Positions 49,372-62,885 of a stretch of DNA of 64,000 nucleotides are shown here, piece by piece. The notes beneath the pieces are model-generated. The model ran no database searches. It was not told the origin of the DNA and saw only the letters and a list, made by a program, of their open reading frames with translations. Source of the DNA: CAZSAT01 sp964604675. Lineage in GTDB: Bacteria; Myxococcota_A; UBA796; CAJQPC01. Location of the stretch: the NCBI GenBank assembly GCA_964604675.1, contig CAZSAT010000022.1:11383-75382 (forward strand), written 5' to 3'. A program made the position numbers and the translations under genes. How positions within the stretch are numbered: position 1 is the first letter of the stretch; every line of letters begins with the position of its first letter.

Positions 49372-50502
49372 TCAGCAGCCTTCCAGCAAGCCGCTGCACC
49401 CCGACCCGCCCCGGCCGAGCCGCTCCGCGAAGCGCCAGAGGATCCGCTCCAGCACGTCCCGGTTGGACTCCAGCCCGGGCGCGCGCAGCCGGCCGAGGAA
49501 CACCGCCTCCAGGCACAGGTTCGTCTCGTCCTCGTCCAGCCCGTGGTCCTCCAGAGCGTCCAGCAGCCACCCCACGTGCTCGTGCCCGAGGAGGGTCAGC
49601 CCGTCGAAGGGGGCCCGGCGCACCGGCTCCTGCAGCACCTGGAGGGCGAGATCGTGGAACACGCGCACGTCCTCCGAGGGCGCGTACATGGCGGCCCAGC
49701 CCTCGTTCGGCGGTCCGGGCATGCTCCCCCGCCAGGCGTAGGTCCACGCGAGCTGCCCCTCGACCCGTACCAGCACCCGCTCGAAGCCCGGACCCTCGAC
49801 GAGGTCGAGCTCCTCGACCGTGGCGCCGAGGTCGAAGATCTCGGTGACCAGCTCCCCGGGGCAGCCGAAGTCGTAGCCGGACGGTGGGGTGGGCATCCAC
49901 ACCGGGTACGGCCCCGCATCGGCCAGGCACCCCCAATCGAGCCGGGCCAGCCGCCGGCTTCCGACGAGCAGGTGGGCTCGGAGGTGGCCGGTCCTGAGCG
50001 TGCCATAGGCGAAGACCCCCGCCACCGGGTTGAGGGCGTAGCCCCCGGCTGCCGCCAAGAGCGGAGCGACCTCCAGCCCGAGCCGCTCGCGGGCGTAGCG
50101 CACGAGGTCGACGTAGTGTTGCGTGGGGGGCACATGGGCCACCCGGCGGTGCTCGCAGACCTCCCAGGTCAGCACGTCGATCCCGACCCCGCTCTCCAGG
50201 TAGGCTCGGAGCTCCACGCGCCGGTAGAACCGGGGGTGGCCCTCCTTGCGGTCGAGCAGCCGCAGCGTGGCCTCGCTCCGGGTGGCGAAGACGTAGCCCT
50301 GGACCGCGAAGCCGGGAGCGGGGACGATGTCCAACGCGCCTCCGCCGCGGCTGAGCGAGTGGTAGCCGAAGCTCAGCCGCCGGTCGGGCAGCCAGGCGGG
50401 CCCGACGGGCTCCAGCTCGGGGAGCTCGAAGCCGCGTGCCTCGGCGAAGCGGTCGAGGTCGTCGAGGTCGAGGCTGGAGCCGTAGAAGCAGACGAAGGTC
50501 AT
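49372..50502 (-). CDS. Tandem gamma-glutamylcyclotransferase-fold protein
   Basis: A 376-residue protein with two cyclotransferase-like (GGCT/AIG2) beta-barrels in tandem. The first begins with FYGSSLD near residue 6 and covers about 1-135; the second begins with VFAYGTLRTG near 163 and covers to about 265. A helical tail of about 110 residues follows, ending in Cys. Single-domain members form 5-oxoproline from gamma-glutamyl substrates; the duplicated form with tail is unusual and the activity is not proven. ATG 50502 is used. Confidence 0.75.
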   Translation of the reverse strand: MTFVCFYGSSLDLDDLDRFAEARGFELPELEPVGPAWLPDRRLSFGYHSLSRGGGALDIVPAPGFAVQGYVFATRSEATLRLLDRKEGHPRFYRRVELRAYLESGVGIDVLTWEVCEHRRVAHVPPTQHYVDLVRYARERLGLEVAPLLAAAGGYALNPVAGVFAYGTLRTGHLRAHLLVGSRRLARLDWGCLADAGPYPVWMPTPPSGYDFGCPGELVTEIFDLGATVEELDLVEGPGFERVLVRVEGQLAWTYAWRGSMPGPPNEGWAAMYAPSEDVRVFHDLALQVLQEPVRRAPFDGLTLLGHEHVGWLLDALEDHGLDEDETNLCLEAVFLGRLRAPGLESNRDVLERILWRFAERLGRGGSGCSGLLEGC

Positions 50503-50559
50503 GGGGGAGTCCCGGTTCAGGTTCTCCCCACACCTACCTGGGGGCCCCTCACCGACCCC

Positions 50560-51435
50560 TCACCGCCAGGCGTCCTGCTCGTAGACCGCCCCGAGGAGGG
50601 GGGCGCCCTCCAGGATCAGCTCCTCGTCGATGGCGACGATCCCGAGGAGGTCCTCGCGGGCCCGGTTGACGCGCGAGCTGAAGCGGCCGCCGCGCCCGTG
50701 GGCCCGCGGGTCCAGGGAGCGCTTCACCTGGTCGCGTCCCCAGTGGTGGTGGAGGCCACGAATCCCCAACAGCTCCAGGGTTCCCTTCCGACCACGGGTC
50801 CAGCGGCCGCGGGGCCGACGGATCCTCGGCCCGTCGGGACCCAACAGGAAGGCCAGGATGTCCGGCTCGCGCAGCGCCCGCGCCCTCACCTCCGCGGCCG
50901 CGAGGGCCCAGCCCATCCGAACCGCAGGGAGCTCCTCGGGCCAGGCGACGATCCAGGCCCCCTCGCCGAGACCGTGGGGGGCTCCGACGCCGTCGACGAC
51001 CGCGGGGTCGAGCCCGAGGGCGTAGGTCAGGGCCTCCAGGGCGTTCACCGCGGGGTCCTGGAGGGAGGCGCGCTCCTCGTCGACGGGCCGGAAGCGGTCG
51101 ACGAGGGCCCGCAACGCCCGCTCGATGGGCTGCTCGAGGCGGGCGCGGATCGCGAGGCGGTAGAGGTCGGGCCAGGAGCCGAAGAGCTCGGCGCGGGCCG
51201 CGGACGCCAGGTGGAGCTCGGCGTCGAGCAACAGAGCGTTGTCGGCCTTCCGGGTGGCCTGCCGCACGAGCACGTGAGCCAGGCGGTAGTCGGCCCAGGC
51301 GGTGAGGGCGACGTCGAGCGCGTCGCAGTGCGCCAGGAGCCGGAGCTCGGCCTCCAGGGCGTCCAGGTCCGGGTCCGCGCGGAGCTTCCCGCGGTCGACG
51401 GCCTCCAGGCGCCGGAAGGCCTCGTCACGGGTCAC
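50560..51435 (-). CDS. Hypothetical protein
   Basis: A 291-residue, Arg- and Ala-rich, helical cytosolic protein starting with GTG. A basic segment (RRPRGRWTRGRKGTLELLGI) near residue 207 followed by HHHW suggests nucleic-acid contact. No recognised domain. It lies 57 bases upstream of the cyclotransferase gene on the same strand and may be cotranscribed with it. Confidence 0.5.
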   Translation of the reverse strand: MTRDEAFRRLEAVDRGKLRADPDLDALEAELRLLAHCDALDVALTAWADYRLAHVLVRQATRKADNALLLDAELHLASAARAELFGSWPDLYRLAIRARLEQPIERALRALVDRFRPVDEERASLQDPAVNALEALTYALGLDPAVVDGVGAPHGLGEGAWIVAWPEELPAVRMGWALAAAEVRARALREPDILAFLLGPDGPRIRRPRGRWTRGRKGTLELLGIRGLHHHWGRDQVKRSLDPRAHGRGGRFSSRVNRAREDLLGIVAIDEELILEGAPLLGAVYEQDAWR

Positions 51436-51636
51436 GTTCGGCCCTACGATCGATGGTGCTCATGCTTCCCCGTCGCTGGTGCGGATGAAGGTCCGCTGTG
51501 GGATGATGCGGCATGCGACGCGCTCGGAGGCACCGAGTGCGGTGATCAACCCTCCTGTGGACAGTGACATGCGGGCGGGTGGAAGGGTTGGAGAGGTGCG
51601 TGGTCCGGCGGCGCACGTCGCCGATAGAGGGTCTCG

Positions 51637-51990
51637 ATGAAGATCGCCATCGTGGGCTCCCGCGACTACCCGGACCGCGCGCGGGTCGAGGCCCTGGTCC
51701 AGGACCTCCCCGACGACGTGGTGGTCGTCACCGGCGGCGCCGTCGGCGTCGACCGCTGGGCCGAGAGCGTGGCGCGCTCGCGTGGCCTCGAGGTCGAGGT
51801 CATCCTGCCGGACTGGCAGCGCTACGGGCGGGCCGCCGGCCCCATCCGGAACAAGGCCATCGTCGAGGCAGCCGACCGGGTGGTCGCCTTCTGGGACGGG
51901 CGCTCGCGCGGCACCCGGAGCACCATCGAGCTCGCGCGCAAGGCCGGCAAGCCGGTCGAGGTCGTCGGCCCGCCTCAGGTGTTGCAGTGA
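51637..51990 (+). CDS. SLOG-domain protein (DUF2493)
   Basis: A 117-residue Rossmann-like SLOG protein. Motifs are IVGSRDY at 4-10, VTGGAVGVDRWAE near 31-43, YGRAAGPIRNKAIVE near 63 and FWDGRSRGT near 85. Family members bind nucleotide-derived ligands such as ADP-ribose or second messengers; the specific ligand is not evident. GAGGG precedes the ATG by five bases. It overlaps the end of selO by 16 bases (convergent). Confidence 0.88.
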   Translation: MKIAIVGSRDYPDRARVEALVQDLPDDVVVVTGGAVGVDRWAESVARSRGLEVEVILPDWQRYGRAAGPIRNKAIVEAADRVVAFWDGRSRGTRSTIELARKAGKPVEVVGPPQVLQ

Positions 51991-53417
51991 GTCCGGTAGA
52001 CGCCACAGCCGGCCGGCGGCGGATCCGCGTAGCGCTCGTTGCCGGCGGACACCTCGAAGGGCCTGGCCAGCACCTCCAGCAGCTCGCGGGTCGGGCCGAG
52101 GTCGCCAGCCAACGCTGCATCCAGGGCCTCCTCGACGAGGTGGTTGCGGGGGACGTTCGCGGGATTGACCGCGTCCATCGCTCGGGCGGTGGCCGCGGGG
52201 TCGGCGTCGCCCAGCCGACGCCGCCACCGCGCCTCCCACCCCGCGAAGGCGCCGCGCTCCGGCCAGGCCGGCCCACCCGGGCGCAGGGTCGAGGCGAGGT
52301 GTCGGAAGGTCGCGGTCCAGTCGGCCTGCCGATCGTCCATGAGCTCGATCAGCGCGTCGGCCAGGGCCGCGTCGCCGGGGTCCTCTCCCGCCAGCCCGAG
52401 CTTGGCCCGCAGGTGGTCCCGCCAGTGCTGCTGGTAGCGGGCGCGGAAGTGGGTCAGCACCTCCTGGGCACCGGAGACGGCCTGCTCGGGCGTCCCGGAC
52501 ATCACGGGGAGGAGGGCCTCCGCCATGCGGGCGAGGTTCCAGCCGCCGATGCCGGGCTGGTTGCCGTAGGCGTAGCGCCCCCCCTGGTCGACGCGGCTGA
52601 AGACGGCCTCCGCGTCGGTCCTGTCCAGGAAGGCCGCGGGGCCGTAGTCGAGGGTCTCGCCCGACAGGGCGACGTTGTCGGTGTTCATCACGCCGTGCAC
52701 GAAGCCCACGCCCATCCAGCGGGCGAGCAGCCGGGCTTGCGCCTCGGCCACGACCTCGAGCAGGGCCAGGGCGGGGTCGTCGGCCTCCACGCGGTCCGGG
52801 GCGTGGCGGCGCAGGGCGTAGGCCACGAGGCGCCGCAGCTTGCTGGCGTCCCGTCGCACGGCGAAGAACTCGAGGGTGCCCACGCGGAGGTGGCTCGCGG
52901 CGACCCGTGTCAGCACGGCGCCGCTGGCGACACGGTCCTGCCGGCGCACGGTCTCGCCGGTGGTGACGACGGCGAGCGCGCGGGTGGTCGGCACCCCCAT
53001 GGCGTGCATCGCCTCGCTCAGGAGGTACTCCCGGAGGGCGGAGTCGAGGAGCGCCCGGCCGTCGCCGCCCCGGGAGAAGGGGGTGGGGCCCGAGCCCTTG
53101 AGCTGCAGGTCGAAGCGTCGGCCCCGGGCGTCGACCACCTCGCCGAGCAACACGGCTCGTCCGTCGCCGAGCTGGGGCGTGAGGTGGCCGAACTGGTGGC
53201 CGGCGTAGGCCTGGGCGAGAGGCTTCGAGCCCTCGGGGAGCGAGGAGCCGGACAACACCGCTGCATCGAGCCGGTCGGGGTCCAGCCCGAGGGAGGCGGC
53301 CAGCGGACGGTTGAGGAGGACCAGCTCGGGCGCGGGGAAGCCGCGGGGCTCCCAGGGCACGTAGAGCCCCTCGAGCTCGTCGGCATAGGTGTGCTCGAGG
53401 GGGGCGCCGGCCAGCAT
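51975..53417 (-). CDS. selO: Protein adenylyltransferase SelO (YdiU)
   Basis: A 480-residue pseudokinase-fold AMPylase, matching the usual bacterial length. Family motifs are AYAGHQFGHLTPQLGDGRA near 69, QLKGSGPTPFSRGGDGRA near 104, and the active-site segment HGVMNTDN near 238 followed by LDYGP. It ends in CGVYRTHCNT, with Cys rather than the selenocysteine of animal forms. Characterised SelO transfers AMP to Ser/Thr/Tyr of redox proteins. ATG 53417 is used. Confidence 0.95.
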   Translation of the reverse strand: MLAGAPLEHTYADELEGLYVPWEPRGFPAPELVLLNRPLAASLGLDPDRLDAAVLSGSSLPEGSKPLAQAYAGHQFGHLTPQLGDGRAVLLGEVVDARGRRFDLQLKGSGPTPFSRGGDGRALLDSALREYLLSEAMHAMGVPTTRALAVVTTGETVRRQDRVASGAVLTRVAASHLRVGTLEFFAVRRDASKLRRLVAYALRRHAPDRVEADDPALALLEVVAEAQARLLARWMGVGFVHGVMNTDNVALSGETLDYGPAAFLDRTDAEAVFSRVDQGGRYAYGNQPGIGGWNLARMAEALLPVMSGTPEQAVSGAQEVLTHFRARYQQHWRDHLRAKLGLAGEDPGDAALADALIELMDDRQADWTATFRHLASTLRPGGPAWPERGAFAGWEARWRRRLGDADPAATARAMDAVNPANVPRNHLVEEALDAALAGDLGPTRELLEVLARPFEVSAGNERYADPPPAGCGVYRTHCNT

Positions 53418-53434
53418 CGGAAGACCTCTTGGAG

Positions 53435-53453
53435 CGGCTCCGCCAGGGAGCCG
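53435..53453. repeat. 7-bp inverted repeat upstream of selO
   Basis: CGGCTCC, a 5-base loop and GGAGCCG form a perfect 7-bp hairpin in the 111-base divergent region between selO and the MopE-like gene, 17 bases before selO's ATG. It may affect selO leader structure or be an operator. In GC-rich DNA such a match can arise by chance. Confidence 0.35.
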
Positions 53454-53528
53454 AGCGTGCTCCTATCGCACCCCCCGGGGAGGCCGACGACCGTGTGATC
53501 GGCCCCGTGCGTGTGGCACCATCCGGGA

Positions 53529-57452
<3,924 letters not shown>

Positions 57453-57509
57453 GGCTCACGTCGAGCATGGCGTCGCTCAGGCGCCCCGCCGGGCTTGCGA
57501 GCACCGACG

Positions 57510-57524
57510 CCGCTCGCGGAGCGG
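57510..57524. terminator. Hairpin in convergent gap, possible terminator
   Basis: CCGCTC-GCG-GAGCGG forms a 6-bp stem in the 95-base gap between the convergent MopE-like and Nuo-like genes. There is no T-run on either side, so a rho-independent terminator is only possible, not established. Confidence 0.25.
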
Positions 57525-57547
57525 ACCTCCAAGCATCGGCGCACGCC

Positions 57548-58792
57548 TCATGGGCGGAGCACACCCGGCGCCGAGGTCACCGCCAAGAGGGCGCAGGCGA
57601 GGACTCCCAAGACCAACAGCTCCCGCGCTGTCGAACCAGGGAACGCGGCGACGTCCTGCGGGCTCGGGGGCCCCAGGAAGGTGGTGGCGAACAAGCGCAG
57701 CATGGTGATGCCGTTGAACAGCGTGGAGAGCAGGAGCGCCACCTGAAGCGGCCAAGCGGGGTGCGCAGCACTCCGCAGGATCAGGTCCTCTCCGACGAAG
57801 CCCGAGGTGCCCGGGAAGCCCGCCATCGTCGCGGCGAAGAACAGGAAGAAGAACGCCAGACCGGGCACCCTGCTCAGGAGGCCGCGGGCTCGTTCCGCAC
57901 GGCGTCGACCTACGCGGCTCTCGACGGCCTCGACGATCACCGAGAGCCCGACCAGCGAGATGCCGAGCCCCACCCACTGGACCAAGGCGCCGTTCACGCC
58001 CTCCGCGCTCGCCGACGACAGCCCGTAGAGGATCATCGAGCTCTGGGTCGCGGCCATGCAGCCGATCTGCCTGCGCGGGCCCTGTGCGGCGAGTCCCTGG
58101 ACGGCGACCAGGAGCCCCACGGCGGCCGCGTAGGCCTGGAGGGCGGGCGCCACCGTCGCGACCTGGTCGGGAAGGGCGGCGCGAGCGGCGAGAAGCACGG
58201 CCACCGAAGGACGCGCCGACATCATGAGCGCCGACGGTCCCGACACGGCGCGCTCCTGCTCGGCGAGCGTGAGCGGCGACCAAGGTGGCACCCCCATCCG
58301 CGCAGCAGCCCCGACGGTGACCGCGACGTACAGCAGCGTCCCGTGAGCAGGTCCGACGACAGCACTGGCCGCCCAGCCGAGCAGCACGATGGCGCCGGCT
58401 GTCGTGGTGCGGAGCACGAGGGGTCGACGGGACACACCAGAGGCCTCGCGCCGCCGCAGTCCCGGCCACATCGAGACGAGCCACACGCCGATCGCCAGGG
58501 ACAAGTCGCCAGCGACGAAGACGAGCCCGGCCAGCAGCGACGTCGAGGTGAGCGAGGCCAGCTCGGCGTTGGAACGCCAACAGGCGGGCCGCGACAGGAT
58601 GAGCGCAAGCGCCAGCCCCCCCGCCAGCAAGGAGCCCGTGGGCGCTCCTGGCCCAAGCCATGCCATGAGCAGCGAACCCGCAAGCACGCCGACGATCGAC
58701 AGGGGCAGCGCGAGCGGCCGCGAAACCCGCGCAACGATGGCCGCCAGACACAGGGCGGCCGCTGAGGCGCCGACCAACCATGCCGGCGTCAT
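57548..58792 (-). CDS. NuoM/NuoL-like membrane subunit of Dab-type operon
   Basis: A 414-residue multi-pass membrane protein of the proton-conducting antiporter family (PF00361 type). The last-third motif FPGTSGFVGEDL near residue 330 matches NuoL/M/N, and GPAHGTLLYVAVTVGAAARMGVPPW near 140-165 takes the place of the ion-channel helix that normally has a key Lys followed by PFHxWL; that Lys is Arg here. It is shorter than NuoM and diverged from the second subunit upstream. ATG 58792 overlaps the upstream stop as ATGA. Probable ion-translocating subunit of the inorganic-carbon complex. Confidence 0.8.
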   Translation of the reverse strand: MTPAWLVGASAAALCLAAIVARVSRPLALPLSIVGVLAGSLLMAWLGPGAPTGSLLAGGLALALILSRPACWRSNAELASLTSTSLLAGLVFVAGDLSLAIGVWLVSMWPGLRRREASGVSRRPLVLRTTTAGAIVLLGWAASAVVGPAHGTLLYVAVTVGAAARMGVPPWSPLTLAEQERAVSGPSALMMSARPSVAVLLAARAALPDQVATVAPALQAYAAAVGLLVAVQGLAAQGPRRQIGCMAATQSSMILYGLSSASAEGVNGALVQWVGLGISLVGLSVIVEAVESRVGRRRAERARGLLSRVPGLAFFFLFFAATMAGFPGTSGFVGEDLILRSAAHPAWPLQVALLLSTLFNGITMLRLFATTFLGPPSPQDVAAFPGSTARELLVLGVLACALLAVTSAPGVLRP

Positions 58793-60057
58793 CGGCTGGT
58801 CCCGTCCCGCTCGCCGATCGCGAGCCGCTCGAGGCGCCGGGACAGCCTGTCGAGCGAGTTCGCGGCGTGCCGGACTCCCTGGACCGCTGACCGCACGAGG
58901 CGCTCCTCGAACCCGAACCGCGCCAGGAGCCAGACGGGCAGGGCGACTCGTCGGGCCGCGCGGTCTGCTGTGCCCGTGGCGAGCTCGCGAGCGTGCTGCA
59001 GGTGGAGGACACTGGGTGAACGGAGCAGCTGCCAGGTGCGGAAGAGCACGTTCCCCGCCAGGTGGACACCGGCAAGCAGGTGCAGGCCCAGGCCGATCTC
59101 GGCGACGACGAGGCCGTTCTGTGCCAGGCCTCCGAGGACGATCGCGCCCTTCACGTCCGACCTCGCGCGCGCCTGGCTCGATGCCGACAACGCGGTCAGG
59201 AGCCCCAGCCCGACCACGACGCCCCGAGCCAGGTCGGACGCCTCGTAGAGGGGCCACGCCCGCAACAGCAGCCAGGGCCCAGCCGCGACAGACAGGCCCC
59301 CGTAGAAGAGCGCCGACGACGGCGTAGGACCCTCGACGCTGCGTGCGAGCCACCCGGAGAAGGGCGGCAAGCCGGTCTTTCCGGCGGCGGTGAACGCCAG
59401 ACCAAGGCCCGTTGCAGCTGCGAGCGCGCCAGCGGGAGCGGCGTGTGCCAGGTCCGTCGACGCCCCGGAATCCTGGAGCAGGACCAGGACGCCGAGCAAG
59501 CCCAGGTCCGCGACGCGGTAGCTGTAGATCGCGCGCAGTCCGCGCTCGACCGTCTCCTCCCGCTCGTGGAAGAAGGCGATGAGCAGGAAGGAGCAGAGGC
59601 CCAGCAGCTCCCAGCCCACGAAGAGCAGGTCCAGGCTGCCTGCGAGGGCCACGAGGTCGAGGCAGGCCAGCGCCAGCAGCGCGGTCGTGAAGAAGCGGGC
59701 GTGGCCGCTCTCCTTGTGCAGGTAGCGGCGCGCGAACGCGAGCACGGCGAGCCCGACCCACGCGTTGAGCAGCACGGCGGAGGCCGCGACCACATCGGCG
59801 TGCAGCGCGACCCGCAGCGCGTGCTCGTCGCCGTACCACCGGCCGACCTCGACGGTGCCCGCCCCGAACCCCAGGACCGCTGCGGCCAGAGCGACGGCCG
59901 AGGCCACGTGCGCCAACGCGATCGACATCGCGACACGATTCACCGCTCGCTCTCGGAGGGGGACTCCCGCCAGCATCGGGACCACGATGGCCAGCGAGCC
60001 CAGCAGCAGCACGGGAATCGGGGCAAGGGTGACAAGCCGCTGGAGGAGCTGGGTCAC
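58789..60057 (-). CDS. dabB: DabB-like/NuoL-like membrane subunit
   Basis: A 422-residue membrane protein of the same PF00361 family. It has the NuoL signatures LFVGWELLGLCSFLLIAFFHER near 150, AGKTGLPPFSGWL near 232 and EGPTPSSALFYGGLSVAAGPWLLL near 250. In Dab systems DabB couples cation flow to CO2 hydration by DabA. It is a truncated form, about 100 residues shorter than usual DabB. GTG 60057 overlaps the dabA stop as GTGA, which supports the pairing. Confidence 0.85.
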   Translation of the reverse strand: MTQLLQRLVTLAPIPVLLLGSLAIVVPMLAGVPLRERAVNRVAMSIALAHVASAVALAAAVLGFGAGTVEVGRWYGDEHALRVALHADVVAASAVLLNAWVGLAVLAFARRYLHKESGHARFFTTALLALACLDLVALAGSLDLLFVGWELLGLCSFLLIAFFHEREETVERGLRAIYSYRVADLGLLGVLVLLQDSGASTDLAHAAPAGALAAATGLGLAFTAAGKTGLPPFSGWLARSVEGPTPSSALFYGGLSVAAGPWLLLRAWPLYEASDLARGVVVGLGLLTALSASSQARARSDVKGAIVLGGLAQNGLVVAEIGLGLHLLAGVHLAGNVLFRTWQLLRSPSVLHLQHARELATGTADRAARRVALPVWLLARFGFEERLVRSAVQGVRHAANSLDRLSRRLERLAIGERDGTSR

Positions 60058-62885
60058 GAGGTCCCCACCAGCGCGGGTGCGAGCGCGTCGGCCTGGCGCG
60101 CGAACCAGTGGACCGACGACTCAACATGGGGCAGCGAGGCGTCGTCCACTCGCTCCGGGACGAAGCCGGTCGGCGACCAGTTGGCCACCCCCGAGGCGTC
60201 GAGCACGGACAGGAAGATCCACCCACCGGCCAGCATCTTGCGGACGCGGGGAAGATCTTCCACGACCGCCCACACCCGATCTCGCGGCGCCAGGACCGCG
60301 ACGAGGAGCCGCGTCGGTTCGTGGATCTCCACCATCTGCCAGGGCAGGCCGGTGCGCAGGTCGCCGAGCGAGCCGTTCATCACGCCCGTCAGCCCCGTCA
60401 CGTTGTGAGGGATCTTGGTGCCCGCTCCGAAGACCTCGTTGTCCACGCGGCTGAAGTAGTACTCCAGGTTGATACCGGCGCAGACCGGAACGGCAGCGCC
60501 GAGCACACCCCCGAGCAGGCTGCCGTCGGGATCCAGCGCCGGCTCGTAGGCATGCAACAGGGCACGGCGGTCGAGGAACAGTCCGCGCGTCGACCTGCGC
60601 GGACCCACGACGAGCAGGCCGTTGGTAGCGTGACCGTACTCCGGCCGCACCTCGGAGAGGTCGCGGGAGCGGCCACGGACGTGCGCCAGCGCTCCGGCCT
60701 CGTCGGCAGACAGCGGAAGGGCGTCCATCCGCCGGCCGCGCTCGAGGGCGTCGCGCGCCGCGCTGGCGGCGAGCAGCTCATCCAGCCAGGCAGCGTCGCC
60801 CGACGTCCCGTGCAGCGTCACCCGGTCGCTCGCGGTGTCGTGCATACCGCCACTGAACACGGTGCTCTCGGGGAGGACGAGCCCCTGCTGTGCGAGGACG
60901 GCGCGCACGCGGGGGTGGTTGGCGAGCGCGGCGAAGACCCGCGCGTTGGCGTCCCCACGGAAGCCGCCACAGGCGCCGCAGTCGTGGGCCGACTCGTGGG
61001 GGTTGTTGAGGCTCGTGGAGCCGTGTCCCAGCACGACCACCCGGGGAGCGAAGCCGTCGACCAGGCCGATGGTGCGCAACAGGCGACCGACCACGTCCGC
61101 GGCTTCTTCGGGCGTGTAGGCGCAGGGCAGGTGGGCGTCGGGCGGGTGCGCGTCGACGAGGACCGGAGGTGTGCCGTCCCGCAGCGAAGGTGGCGCCTCC
61201 TCCCAGGCTCCGAGCCGCGGGAAGAGGACTCGGAGGCCCAGCAGGGGACCGATCGCCAGGCCCGTTGCCGCGGCCAGCAGCCCACCTGTCGGGCCAAGGC
61301 CATCCCTGTCGAGGAACCGCTGGATCCCGGCCAACATGCGCCGTGCGGCTGGCCGCCGAGGGGACGGCACCACCAGTCGATGCGTGGCCTGGAGGGCGGG
61401 CGGGTGGCGATGGCTGTCGTGCAGCTCGCCGGCACCACGCCACAGCAGCGCCAGCCCGAAGTGACCGGCGACGCCGAAGGTCTCGACCTCGTCCCCGCCG
61501 AGTTCCTCGATGGCCCGCCGGAAGGACTCCTCCCGATCGTCGATGCACGCGAGGACCTGGACGCGCGGCTTGGTCGGGCGATCCGCGTTCCGTCGCCGCG
61601 CCGCGTCGAGCGCCTGCAGCCAGCGCCTTCGCACGGTCATGTCCCTGGCCTCCTGCAGGACGGTGGCCGCGGACGCGTCGGTGAAACCGTCCACCGTCGC
61701 CTCGAGCGCGGACCACTGCTCCGACCCGAGCTCGCTGAGCAGGTCGAAGTCGACGCAGTGCCGCACCAACGCCTGCGCCAGGCGGTCGGCCCGCTCCATG
61801 GGGCCGGCGAGCGACCTGCCCCGGGCTTTCATCAACACCCGTGCGTCGAGGCCCCGCTCCGCCGCCTCCAGCCAGGTCGCCGCGAACCGGAGCGCAGCGA
61901 GCTCTTCGACACGGGCGCGACGGTGGTGGTCAGCCGTCAGCAGCGCGCCGGCCCAGCCGGGACGGAGCAGGACACAGCGGGAGACGGCCTCCGCCGCTTC
62001 TTCCTCGTCGAGCGCCAGCCGCTCGGCGACAAGGTCTGCCAGCTCGGCGGCGCCGGTGGCCACGAGCGGCACGCCGTAGCGACCTTCCAGGACGCGAACC
62101 CCCACAGACAACAGGCCGGTTCCGGATGGGGGAAGCCAGTCGGCCTGGCCCTGGTCCAGCACTGCTTGGACCAGGGGAATCACCAGCTCGTCCACCGCGC
62201 GGTCGACGACCGGTTGCTCCGACGCGAGGCTGGGCTTCCGGGCCCTAGGGGGGAGGCCGGCGAGCACGATCGCGACCAGCCGCGCGTAGCCCAGCTCCGC
62301 CGCCCGATCAGCCGAGTCGTGGCAGGCCTGGATCAGCTCGTCGAGACTCCCGGCTCCGATCTGGCGATGCAGCCGAAGCTCTCGCTCGTCGGGATCGGTG
62401 GTGCCGGTGAGCGACGTCAGGAGCGCCTCGGGGGCCGCCGAGAGCGCGCGCCGACCGGCTTGGGCCAGGTAGCGCCGGGTCTTGGGATCCAGGTGGGCTA
62501 CGAGTGGGTCGGGACGGCCTTCGGCCACCTGGAACGCCCGGATCCTCCAGTGGCTCGCGTGGCGGCCATGGAGCAGCAGCCCGACGGCGAGGTGCGAAGC
62601 GGTGGGGAGGCCCAACGCCACGGCGGGCTCGGGTGGAGCGACCCGGTCGAAGCAGGCCTCGAGGTGCGCGGGCTCGATCCGGTGGTCGGCCACCATCTGT
62701 CGGAGCTCGGCCAGGGGCAGACGGACCCGCGCGCCCGTCGCCCGATGGGCGGCGTCGAGTGATTCCTGGAAGGACAGGTTCTCGCACGCTTCCAGGGTGT
62801 TGTGGTGGACAAACACCCCGAGCGGTCCCTGGTGGGGGAGCCACCGACTTGCGTCCTGGACGGCACGTTCGAACCAGGCAGGCAT
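60054..62885 (-). CDS. dabA: DabA (DUF2309) zinc protein of inorganic carbon uptake complex
   Basis: A 943-residue protein of the DUF2309/DabA family. The four zinc-site residues are in place: C and D of CIDDREESF near residue 447, H in GHGSTSLNN near 618 and C in HDCGACGG 15 residues later; the H-to-C spacing equals that of characterised DabA. DabA is thought to hydrate CO2 in a vectorial, ion-coupled way with DabB, supplying bicarbonate. ATG 62885 (MPAWF) is preferred over ATG 62906 because AGAGGA lies just before it. The two following genes overlap and form one operon. Confidence 0.92.
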   Translation of the reverse strand: MPAWFERAVQDASRWLPHQGPLGVFVHHNTLEACENLSFQESLDAAHRATGARVRLPLAELRQMVADHRIEPAHLEACFDRVAPPEPAVALGLPTASHLAVGLLLHGRHASHWRIRAFQVAEGRPDPLVAHLDPKTRRYLAQAGRRALSAAPEALLTSLTGTTDPDERELRLHRQIGAGSLDELIQACHDSADRAAELGYARLVAIVLAGLPPRARKPSLASEQPVVDRAVDELVIPLVQAVLDQGQADWLPPSGTGLLSVGVRVLEGRYGVPLVATGAAELADLVAERLALDEEEAAEAVSRCVLLRPGWAGALLTADHHRRARVEELAALRFAATWLEAAERGLDARVLMKARGRSLAGPMERADRLAQALVRHCVDFDLLSELGSEQWSALEATVDGFTDASAATVLQEARDMTVRRRWLQALDAARRRNADRPTKPRVQVLACIDDREESFRRAIEELGGDEVETFGVAGHFGLALLWRGAGELHDSHRHPPALQATHRLVVPSPRRPAARRMLAGIQRFLDRDGLGPTGGLLAAATGLAIGPLLGLRVLFPRLGAWEEAPPSLRDGTPPVLVDAHPPDAHLPCAYTPEEAADVVGRLLRTIGLVDGFAPRVVVLGHGSTSLNNPHESAHDCGACGGFRGDANARVFAALANHPRVRAVLAQQGLVLPESTVFSGGMHDTASDRVTLHGTSGDAAWLDELLAASAARDALERGRRMDALPLSADEAGALAHVRGRSRDLSEVRPEYGHATNGLLVVGPRRSTRGLFLDRRALLHAYEPALDPDGSLLGGVLGAAVPVCAGINLEYYFSRVDNEVFGAGTKIPHNVTGLTGVMNGSLGDLRTGLPWQMVEIHEPTRLLVAVLAPRDRVWAVVEDLPRVRKMLAGGWIFLSVLDASGVANWSPTGFVPERVDDASLPHVESSVHWFARQADALAPALVGTS

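Noticed and set aside
51485..51640. 51-codon plus-strand frame ending on the SLOG start (ATGA)
   Set aside because: Tempting overlap, but no Shine-Dalgarno of note and no coherent sequence; the SLOG gene has its own ribosome-binding site.
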